A stretch of DNA of 7,133 nucleotides. It comes from JAJYIW01 sp036787065 (lineage in GTDB: Bacteria; Chloroflexota; Anaerolineae; Anaerolineales; Anaerolineaceae). Positions 1 to 4,811 of this stretch are shown in pieces (the first letter of the stretch is position 1; every line of letters begins with the position of its first letter). The notes beneath the pieces were generated by a model, which saw only the letters and a list, made by a program, of their open reading frames with translations, was not told the origin of the DNA and searched no databases. The DNA is taken from positions 1 to 7,133 of the forward strand of contig DAIQPZ010000139.1 in NCBI GenBank assembly GCA_036787065.1, given 5' to 3'. Both the position numbers and the translations under genes were made by a program.

Positions 1-17
1 AGTCGTTTAATAACCAA

Positions 18-452
18 ATGCAGCAATCCGTCGAACTGGTTCGCTTGATAGGCGTCGTGGTTATCCTGGTATTAAATTATGGGATCTGGCTTGTACCGGT
101 AATTCCAGCCGCTGTTTTCGAATATATACGTACTCGAGTAATATGGAGGGCAGTCCTGTCGGCTTCGCTGGTATGGAGCGCCGCCATTATCAGTTATTAT
201 ACTTACTATACATTCTTGCTGATGTTCGCCGGCCTACCAGGCATGGAATTCATGCTTTTTGTGCACCGCCATTTGCCGTCCTACTGGAATGATTGGTGGG
301 TCTCCTTCCAGCAAGTGATTTTGAACCAGTTTATGGATTGGATCGGGGTAGCCATTGTGGGAGGGGCGATCGTAGGAGCGCTGAGCGCAGCAGGAGTCCG
401 CTTGTTCTGGCAACGTCGGAAAAAGGTTCGCCTGATTGTCTCTGAGCCTTGA
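18..452 (+). CDS. Small three-helix membrane protein, function unknown (5' end uncertain)
   Basis: I do not recognise this 144-residue protein. It has three strongly hydrophobic stretches, roughly residues 9-34, 43-73 and 108-130. The second is rich in Tyr, Trp and Phe. The C-terminus ends in a basic run (QRRKKVR), which by the positive-inside rule suggests a cytoplasmic tail. No catalytic motif or conserved cysteine is visible. The ATG at 18 has no Shine-Dalgarno sequence before it, and the frame stays open through positions 3-17 to the window edge. The gene may therefore start upstream and be 5'-partial here. The next 279 bp (453-731) contain only weak short hairpins and no convincing gene. 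Reality of the gene is moderately supported by its length and consistent membrane-protein composition. Confidence 0.55.
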   Translation: MQQSVELVRLIGVVVILVLNYGIWLVPVIPAAVFEYIRTRVIWRAVLSASLVWSAAIISYYTYYTFLLMFAGLPGMEFMLFVHRHLPSYWNDWWVSFQQVILNQFMDWIGVAIVGGAIVGALSAAGVRLFWQRRKKVRLIVSEP

Positions 453-706
453 GGTACACGACATACTTCGAGCGGGCACAAATTTCGCCTGTTTCCTTAA
501 GTGAGGGAACCGCAGACTATTCCCACTAATAGTATAGATTCTTCGTCTAGATAGAGGGTTGATCCAGAACTGATGAATATTCGGGCAGTTCATTTTGAAT
601 TAAGCTGATGTGGTTTGTCAAACATCAAGTCAGGGATTGGTTTTTGAGCTCTATTATTGAGCTATTGGAGGGGTTTGAAGCAGTAGTTAAAACGAAAGGG
701 GGTAAA

Positions 707-742
707 ATGCCTTTTAAGTTGCGGATTTGGGATGAGGAATAA
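707..742 (+). CDS. Possible 11-residue leader peptide overlapping the next gene
   Basis: The ATG at 707 is preceded by AAAGGGGG (695-702) at a good spacing, the best ribosome-binding site in this part of the window. The frame encodes only MPFKLRIWDEE and stops at 740-742, overlapping the ATG at 732 of the next gene by 11 nt in another frame. That downstream ATG has only a weak site of its own. The arrangement would fit translational coupling (stop, back up, reinitiate). Alternatively it is the remnant of a frameshifted N-terminus, or chance. Nothing in the peptide identifies a function. Confidence 0.25.
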   Translation: MPFKLRIWDEE

Positions 743-983
743 AATAAAACCCCCATTTTCCATACTTCTGACTTGCATTGTGCTGGCGTTGTCGATTGGG
801 CTGACGCTGGTCTCGCAGATCTTCGTTCGGCCCACAGATTGTAGGGGGCTTTGCGATGCGACGAACCAGGCAGCCTGCCCGAATGGGACGCGGATGGCAG
901 TTGGACCGGCCTGGCTTCGCATGATAGCCACCGGCGATCTGGTGAGTGCTTCGAAGATCCTCGATGATTATTCGCAAAAATGA
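732..983 (+). CDS. Small single-TM protein with exported cysteine-containing domain, function unknown
   Basis: This is an 83-residue protein I do not recognise. Residues 2-6 are basic (RNKIK), followed by a hydrophobic segment at about residues 8-31, which looks like a signal anchor or uncleaved signal peptide. The remaining ~52 residues would lie outside the membrane and contain C37, C41 and C48. A cysteine at residue 15 follows LLT, but this does not match a good lipobox and the hydrophobic segment continues past it, so I do not call a lipoprotein. The ATG at 732 has only a weak ribosome site (GCGGA at 722-726). Translation may depend on the overlapping micro-ORF at 707-742. A hairpin follows the stop codon within a few bases. 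The gene call rests on the plausible membrane topology and terminator placement. Confidence 0.45.
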   Translation: MRNKIKPPFSILLTCIVLALSIGLTLVSQIFVRPTDCRGLCDATNQAACPNGTRMAVGPAWLRMIATGDLVSASKILDDYSQK

Positions 984-987
984 TAGA

Positions 988-1016
988 CAGCCTGCGCCCT
1001 CAGGCTGGATTTCTTT
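988..1016 (+). terminator. Probable rho-independent terminator after the 732-983 gene
   Basis: A perfect 7-bp stem, CAGCCTG (988-994) and CAGGCTG (1001-1007), encloses a 6-nt loop and is followed by a T-rich stretch (GATTTCTTT, 1008-1016). It begins 5 nt after the stop codon at 981-983. The T-tract is interrupted, so termination may be inefficient. Confidence 0.45.
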
Positions 1017-1113
1017 GAGGAGGATGGGCTGCACATTTTGCTTCGGCCGCATCCGCAGTGTTGGGTACGTATCTTGGCCCCAGCTTATGGATCTACTATT
1101 GGAATAAACATTT

Positions 1114-2324
1114 TCAACTTTTCAACAAACCATCGAGCTGGTCGCATTCAGCCTGCCAGGCGTGGACAATGCCCAACTGTTCTTCCCGCTGGACCGGATC
1201 TTTCACGTAGCCCTTTGCCATGTCTGCGAGCTGGCCGTAGTAACGCGAAAGCAAATTCAAAGGCGCATCCAATGCCAGGATCCCGGCGCCTTCTCCCTGG
1301 CCCGCGAGTGATTCGATCCGGAGGAGCAGTTCGAGCCACTGTTCGACCGGGCGGCCAGCCTGCTGTTTAAATGAGCGGATCAGCCACTGCTGCTCGAATA
1401 TCGAGCGGCGCTTCCAATCAGCGGACTGTTCGGCAAGGGTAGTGCGGATCTTGCCGGACAGAGCCCCTATCTGAGAGATCGTCTCCGGGGTCAGCGTTTT
1501 CTTCGACGACGAGTTGGCCGTTCCGGTGTCGATCCCTGCGTCGATCAAAGAAGCGACCGAAGCAATTTCCAGCCCGGTGTAGCGTTCTGCCAAGGCGACC
1601 GCCGCCGCGAACCCGGCTCCCGCAGCTTCAATTGAAATTGCGGCGGCCCCAATCGATGTGAGGATTTCATCGGCGCTCTTGCCCATCATTTTTGCTAGCT
1701 TCGGAATGGATGAAGCCGCCGTGTGGGTCGGCGCATAACCTGGGCCAATCGTAAATGCGGTCACACCGGTCCCCTCGAGCTCACTCGACAGGGTGCTGGC
1801 CATGTGCACTTGGGCGGCCTTCATGCTCTCGTAAGCTGCCATATAGGCCATCCCCGTGGATGAGACGCACACAAAGGTGCCTTTGTGACGCTCGATCATC
1901 CCGGGTATAAATGCCCTGGCCAATAAAACCGGGCCGCGCAGGTTCACGAGGTAGCTGGCGTCCCAATCCTGGATGGACAGGTCTTTGACCGCCCCAAGCG
2001 GTGCGACGGTCGCGTTGTTGAGCACGATATCGATCTTACCCAAGCCGCGGATAGCCTGCTCGTCCAGATGGCGGATACTGCGCTCATCGCCCACGTCGGT
2101 TTGGATGAACAAGGCCGACCCTGGGCCGAATTCCTGGTTCAGGTTGCCCGCCGCCGCTTTCCCGTTTTAGAGTCGATTTCGGCGACGACGACCCTGGCCC
2201 CCAACCAGATTAACGCGCGTGCCGCTTCGTACCCAATTCCGCCACCGGCTCCGGTGACGACGGCAGCCTGGCCGGCAAGCGATTGGCGGGTGAGTGACCC
2301 TGTGGAAATGAGCATAGGATTCAT
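1114..2324 (-). pseudogene. Short-chain dehydrogenase/reductase (SDR) with C-terminal extension, frameshifted
   Basis: An NAD(P)-dependent oxidoreductase of the classical SDR superfamily, with substrate not determinable. The N-terminal frame starts at ATG 2324 (AAAGG 8 nt upstream) and carries the Rossmann glycine motif VVTGAGGGIG (residues 22-31), then VVVAEID. It runs out of frame and stops at 2139-2141. The C-terminal frame is open from 2166 and continues KAAAGNLNQEFGPGSALFIQ to the stop at 1114-1116. Restoring one base in the GGGAAA run at about 2157-2163 joins the two into a protein of about 403 residues. In that numbering, NNA is at 103-105, the tetrad Asn at about 128, Ser 155/156, and Tyr165-x3-Lys169 (YESMK). 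A PGYAP segment follows. After about residue 275 there is a ~130-residue, probably helical extension absent from ordinary 250-residue SDRs. I believe a subgroup of SDRs shares this tail. It follows the 2341-2583 gene in an operon. Either a true pseudogene or a sequencing error at a homopolymer; intact motifs downstream favour error or a very recent mutation. Confidence 0.85.
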
Positions 2325-2340
2325 TTTCGAGACCTTTCTT

Positions 2341-2583
2341 CTAACCAGAGATTTTTTGATTTCCGAATCGTGCAAGAACCAGCCCTACGAGCGCCAGACC
2401 GGAGAGGACTGCATCGCTCATTCCGGCGGGCAGATAGAAGGTGAGCATTGAAAATGTAACCAGTGAGACGAGCAGCCCCAATACCCAGCCCCATAGGCGA
2501 TTGGTCAGGATGCCTGCTGCCGAAAGGAGGCGCAGAAGCCCGAGTATGACCCCCACACCAGCCAGCGCAACCGGCTGGGTCAT
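2341..2583 (-). CDS. Small hydrophobic membrane protein, function unknown
   Basis: An 80-residue, almost entirely hydrophobic protein with three likely membrane helices (about residues 4-24, 28-52 and 56-73) rich in Leu, Gly, Ala and Val. It ends in a short polar tail (RFGNQKISG). I do not recognise the family. The start at ATG 2583 has only a modest ribosome site (GAAAG, 11-15 nt upstream). Its stop is 16 nt before the start of the SDR gene on the same strand, so the two are very probably cotranscribed. This suggests, without showing, a membrane partner or simple co-expression. The hydrophobic periodicity and tight spacing support it as a real gene despite its small size. Confidence 0.6.
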   Translation of the reverse strand: MTQPVALAGVGVILGLLRLLSAAGILTNRLWGWVLGLLVSLVTFSMLTFYLPAGMSDAVLSGLALVGLVLARFGNQKISG

Positions 2584-2605
2584 CGTAGATTATCTTTCTA
2601 TCAAC

Positions 2606-2634
2606 ATCATACCCCTGGCATAAGGCTCGTTCAC
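2606..2634 (-). promoter_or_regulatory. Weak candidate promoter for the membrane protein-SDR operon
   Basis: Read on the - strand, TATGAT (2611-2606, five of six matches to the -10 consensus) lies 23 bp upstream of the ATG at 2583. The -35 position 17 bp further (2634-2629, GTGAAC) matches the consensus poorly. An inverted repeat CGTTC-N7-GAACG (2628-2644) overlaps this -35, and an imperfect 14-bp palindrome centred on ACCGGT lies at 2649-2662. These would be reasonable regulator sites but are short enough to occur by chance. Confidence 0.25.
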
Positions 2635-2795
2635 CAGCCGAACGATTGATCGACCGGTTGATTTAAACAGGCGGGATGATAAGAAAGCAAGCGGAGTCGA
2701 GGCAGTAACATCGACCACAGATATGAGACTCTCTTATTGCCGCGCCCTTACCTGTAGAAGCCAGATAAATATTTTAGCGAATGCATTGTTATTTC

Positions 2796-2907
2796 GTAAC
2801 TACTCAGGCATGAGAAGAAAGTGGTCCGAATTTGAGGTAATTGCGGGTGCTCCGCACCCGCAATTACCTCAAATTCGGGGCTTTCTCTCATATGCCTGAG
2901 CAGTTAC
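2796..2907. mobile_element. MITE-like element, copy 1 (112 bp, 8-bp target duplication)
   Basis: The element is almost wholly palindromic. Its left end reads GTAACTACTCAGGCAT and the reverse complement of its right end reads GTAACTGCTCAGGCAT. The arms continue, with small indels, to a perfect 25-bp inner stem (2826-2850 with 2854-2878). It is bracketed by an exact 8-bp direct repeat, GTTATTTC, at 2788-2795 and 2908-2915, as expected of a target site duplication. There is no coding capacity, so it would be mobilised in trans. GTAA ends with 8-bp duplications are, to my knowledge, typical of IS66-family elements, so an IS66-type parent is my inference. A shorter relative lies at 3052-3119. Confidence 0.75.
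2826..2878. repeat. Perfect 25-bp inverted repeat with 3-nt loop
   Basis: The arm at 2826-2850 (starting CCGAATTTGAGG, ending GCGGGTGC) is the exact reverse complement of 2854-2878, separated by TCC. It is the core of the miniature element at 2796-2907. Transcribed in either direction it would form a very stable hairpin and could stop or process transcripts. There is no T-run directly after either arm, so I do not call it a canonical terminator. Confidence 0.8.
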
Positions 2908-2996
2908 GTTATTTCGTTTTATTAAACTGAAATCTTACAAGAGTATTGCAAAGAATTTGTTTTTGGGGGATATTTAAACTCGTTCTGGTTCGAAAC

Positions 2997-3035
2997 GAGA
3001 CCCTTCGGTCGCCAAAGCGCTTCCTCGGGGTGACA
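2997..3035 (+). repeat. Segment resembling a common dispersed bacterial repeat
   Basis: The segment GAGACCCTTCGG...CTTCCTCGGGGTGACA resembles the GAGA(T/C)CCTTCG...TCAGGATGACA type of repeat often found between genes in unrelated bacteria. In translation such repeats give spurious peptides of the ETLRSPKRFLGVTN kind, as seen here in the frame starting at 2946. The identification is from memory of that pattern, and only one copy is in the window. Confidence 0.35.
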
Positions 3036-3051
3036 AACACTATGGGGAAAC

Positions 3052-3119
3052 GTTACTACTCAACCTTGAGGTGGAAGTTCCCAGATTTAGGTCTTTTTCG
3101 CATAAGCCTGAGCAGTTAC
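3052..3119. mobile_element. MITE-like element, copy 2 (68 bp, degenerate, 8-bp duplication)
   Basis: The left end, GTTACTACTCA, and the reverse complement of the right end, GTAACTGCTCAGGCTTATG, match the ends of the 112-bp element at 2796-2907. About 30 of the last 38 bases on the right agree. As in copy 1, the left end carries ACTACTCA and the right end ACTGCTCA, so both copies have the same orientation. It is flanked by GGGGAAAC (3044-3051) and GGGGAAAA (3120-3127), an 8-bp duplication with one mismatch. It lacks the long inner palindrome of copy 1. It sits just 10 bp beyond the regulator's stop codon and may affect the end of that transcript. Confidence 0.65.
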
Positions 3120-3129
3120 GGGGAAAATA

Positions 3130-3783
3130 TTAATTTGGAAGAGGGCTTGGTGGAGGTGTCTTGCCGATATAAAACAGGCAGTAACGCGATGGATCGATCC
3201 GCGCGGCCTGGTAAGCCGGGAGACCGGCCAGGGCAGCCAGCAGTTGGCTGTCCAGGCGGCACAGCTCTGGGTGCTCAGGCAAGATCGCCAGGTAAGGACA
3301 GGCATTGAAAAAAACGCGCGGGCCGCGGGTATGCGCTTCCCAGCGCGCCTGGTAATGCATCTGGTTTAAAACCTGGACAGCCTGGGTCAGCCTCAGGCCC
3401 AGGTGACTGTCGCGAGGCGCGATGACGCGAGAAGCGTTGGCGCCTGGCGTCTGACTTGAGACCAGCCGGGTGGCGACACGCTGGATGAATTGAAGGCGTT
3501 CAGGCTCGGAAAGGTCTGCCAGGCATTCATCCAACAAGGCCTGGCAAAGCGCATCCAGGTTATTCTGGAGGGCCTGCGGGCGAAGGCGGTACAGGTAGGT
3601 TGGCCGGCCGCGTCCGGGCGAGCTGCGCCGTTCGACCATTTCCACGGTGAGGTTTTCCTGGAGGATGGCCAGGTGATGGCGTACGTTGGCCACGGTCATG
3701 CCCAGGGTCCCGGCAAGTTCCACGGTTGAGGCGCTCATAGCGCCTTGCAGGGTTTCGACAATCCTTCTTTGGGTATTGTTCAT
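3130..3783 (-). CDS. Winged-helix transcriptional regulator, SufR/COG2345-like, possible Fe-S sensor
   Basis: A 217-residue DNA-binding protein. Residues ~5-66 form a winged helix-turn-helix: RRIVETLQ, then the VELAGTLGMTVANVRHHLAIL helix pair, then a wing ending GRGRPTYLYRL. A helical linker follows. The C-terminal part has NACPYLAILPEHPELCRLDSQ and a final YCLF, giving C162-x12-C175-x26-C202. The first spacing matches that of SufR-type regulators, whose C-terminal cysteines hold an iron-sulfur cluster; the later cysteines differ in spacing, so cluster binding is inference. ATG 3783 is the only start giving the complete HTH, since an in-frame stop lies at 3793-3795. It has no Shine-Dalgarno sequence; instead CCTCCTT directly precedes the ATG. 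The gene is divergent from the nuo operon across 324 bp, so the operon is an obvious candidate target along with its own promoter. A plain ArsR/DeoR-type regulator without a cluster is the alternative. Confidence 0.8.
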   Translation of the reverse strand: MNNTQRRIVETLQGAMSASTVELAGTLGMTVANVRHHLAILQENLTVEMVERRSSPGRGRPTYLYRLRPQALQNNLDALCQALLDECLADLSEPERLQFIQRVATRLVSSQTPGANASRVIAPRDSHLGLRLTQAVQVLNQMHYQARWEAHTRGPRVFFNACPYLAILPEHPELCRLDSQLLAALAGLPAYQAARIDPSRYCLFYIGKTPPPSPLPN

Positions 3784-3845
3784 AAGGAGGTATTATTTCC
3801 CATCTCCCCTGGCCCCCCTTCCCAGGGATGTTTAGAGGGGAAGAA

Positions 3846-3859
3846 CCTGAAATTTCAGG
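3846..3859. promoter_or_regulatory. Perfect 14-bp palindrome, candidate operator
   Basis: CCTGAAATTTCAGG is identical to its own reverse complement. It lies in the divergent regulator-nuo spacer, about 50 bp inside the predicted regulator transcript and about 100 bp upstream of the nuo -35 box. A dimeric winged-helix protein binds sites of this form, so autorepression by roadblock is plausible. There is no direct evidence of which protein binds. Confidence 0.4.
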
Positions 3860-3906
3860 AAAACTCCCCGGTGGGTGGTAAAGATTGTGACATTGTTATG
3901 GCAGTC

Positions 3907-3935
3907 ATTATACTTATAAGCATGAATTAAGTAAA
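3907..3935 (-). promoter_or_regulatory. Sigma70-type promoter of the regulator gene
   Basis: On the - strand, TTTACT (3935-3930, four of six consensus matches) and a perfect TATAAT (3912-3907) are separated by 17 bp. Transcription would begin near 3900, giving a leader of about 115 nt before the ATG at 3783. The inverted repeat at 3924-3941 exactly brackets the -35 hexamer. Confidence 0.6.
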
Positions 3936-3941
3936 TAATTC
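3924..3941. promoter_or_regulatory. Inverted repeat GAATTA-N6-TAATTC over the regulator's -35 box
   Basis: Two perfect 6-bp arms, GAATTA (3924-3929) and TAATTC (3936-3941), flank a six-base spacer that is exactly the predicted -35 hexamer of the regulator promoter. The right arm ends 18 bp upstream of the nuo -35 box. A protein bound here would block the regulator promoter and could touch polymerase at the nuo promoter. The AT-rich composition makes chance occurrence a real possibility. Confidence 0.4.
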
Positions 3942-3959
3942 TTTTCTTTTATCGGGTGC

Positions 3960-3987
3960 TTGACAACAAATTAGACGGTGATACAAT
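3960..3987 (+). promoter_or_regulatory. Strong sigma70-type promoter of the nuo operon
   Basis: A perfect -35 box TTGACA (3960-3965) and TACAAT (3982-3987, five of six matches) are separated by 16 bp. Transcription would start near 3994, leaving a leader of about 115 nt before nuoB. No gene intervenes, so this marks nuoB as the first gene of the operon. No terminator-like hairpin is seen in the leader; an 11-bp palindrome TGACTGAGTCA at 4055-4065 is the only symmetry noted. Confidence 0.65.
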
Positions 3988-4107
3988 GGCTTTATTCATA
4001 AATAAGCTGGATTTTGTCTATTAAGCTCTTGGCTGTGCGAGTGCATGGCTGCCCTGACTGAGTCACCGCATGTGAAAGTTTGCAATGCCCAAGATGAAGG
4101 AATGCCT

Positions 4108-4794
4108 ATGAGTGACCAATCCATAACTTCCCCTGGATACAACGTCCCGCCCGAATTATCCCAGCAGGTTTCAGTGACGACTCTGGACCGCATTTATAAC
4201 TGGAGCCGGCGCAATTCCCTCTGGCCGATGATGTTTGGCCTGGCCTGCTGCGCGATCGAGATGATCTGTACGGCCGCCAGCCGTTATGATTTTTCTCGTT
4301 TTGGCATGGAAGTCATGCGGCCCAGCCCGCGCCAGGCGGACGTCATGATCGTGTCTGGGACGGTCACCAAAAAGATGATCCCCCAGATCGTCCGGCTGTA
4401 CAACCAGATGGCGGAACCGAAATATGTGATCGCCATGGGCGCCTGCGCTTCGGGTGGAGGGCCCTTCAAAGAAGGCTATAACGTGGTTTCAGGGGTGGAT
4501 AAATTTATTCCGGTAGACGTGTATATCCCAGGCTGTCCGCCCACTCCCCAGGCTCTGATCAATGGGTTGATTGTCCTGCAAAAGAAGGTCGATCACGAAT
4601 CGATCAAAACCGTGCGTTGGTACCAGAAAGAAGCCATTGAGGCCATCCCGATCCCGGTGCTTGGCCCAGATTTGATGGACCCGCGCAAATACAGCCTGAT
4701 CCGCGAGCAGACACAAAAAGCGTTGGCTGAAGAGACGGCCAGCGATGGTCAGGCAGCGGGCCCCCAATCTCCCGATGAAGCGTCCAGGGCTTAG
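4108..4794 (+). CDS. nuoB: NADH-quinone oxidoreductase subunit B (complex I, N2 cluster)
   Basis: NuoB/PSST is the peripheral-arm subunit of complex I that holds the terminal [4Fe-4S] cluster N2, which passes electrons to quinone at the membrane interface. Numbered from the ATG at 4108 (228 residues), the N2 ligands are present: the tandem pair C47-C48 in GLACCAIEM, C113 in GACASGGG and C143 in PGCPPTP. RPSPRQADVMIVSGTV, typical of the family, is also there. I chose ATG 4108 because AAGGA (4097-4101) lies 6 nt upstream; ATG 4045 or 4102 would add residues with no family likeness. The last ~30 residues (from about EETASDG) are polar and low in complexity. nuoCD starts 17 nt downstream. Unlike the usual operon, no nuoA precedes it: a promoter at 3960-3987 and then a divergent regulator lie upstream. 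Confidence 0.95.
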   Translation: MSDQSITSPGYNVPPELSQQVSVTTLDRIYNWSRRNSLWPMMFGLACCAIEMICTAASRYDFSRFGMEVMRPSPRQADVMIVSGTVTKKMIPQIVRLYNQMAEPKYVIAMGACASGGGPFKEGYNVVSGVDKFIPVDVYIPGCPPTPQALINGLIVLQKKVDHESIKTVRWYQKEAIEAIPIPVLGPDLMDPRKYSLIREQTQKALAEETASDGQAAGPQSPDEASRA

Positions 4795-4811
4795 CCAGAG
4801 TGGAGCATGTT

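Larger units (their letters stand above)
2584..3129. other. 546-bp gene-free region with repeats and two miniature elements
   Basis: No credible gene lies between the - strand operon and the regulator gene. The region is AT-richer than the flanking genes. It contains, from left to right, the presumed operon promoter (2606-2634), about 130 bp with nothing I recognise (2663-2787), the first miniature inverted-repeat element (2796-2907), a short inverted repeat CTCGTT/AACGAG (2979-2999), a dispersed-repeat-like segment (2997-3035) and the second miniature element (3052-3119). A + strand reading frame at 2946-3308 crosses repeat, element and regulator gene, and is not a gene. Confidence 0.6.

Noticed and set aside
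491..510. GTTTCC/GGGAAC weak hairpin after the first gene
   Set aside because: Imperfect short stem with a large loop and no T-run; not a convincing terminator.
606..627. TGATGT-N10-ACATCA hairpin, possible terminator of the first gene or operator
   Set aside because: Six-base stem only, more than 150 bp past the first gene, no adjacent T-run and no promoter boxes around it.
714..1052. 112-residue open frame on the - strand opposite the small TM protein
   Set aside because: No ribosome site or domain; the + strand frame has a sensible signal anchor and a following terminator. Not fully excluded.
1038..1370. 110-residue open frame on the + strand
   Set aside because: Its second part is antisense to the SDR coding sequence and its composition (Pro/Arg/Ala-rich) is that of a shadow frame.
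2946..3308. 120-residue open frame on the + strand
   Set aside because: It crosses a dispersed-repeat-like segment, the second miniature element and the antisense of the regulator's C-terminus; no ribosome site or protein-like composition.
3784..3790. AAGGAGG, a perfect Shine-Dalgarno sequence on the + strand
   Set aside because: No start codon with a real reading frame follows at suitable spacing; noted instead as the anti-SD-like sequence before the - strand regulator.
4055..4065. TGACTGAGTCA palindrome in the nuo leader
   Set aside because: Short, isolated and downstream of the transcription start; no partner site to support an operator call.
4045..4107. Upstream ATG start for nuoB giving 249 residues
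   Set aside because: The added 21 residues do not resemble NuoB, and a good ribosome site sits just before ATG 4108.
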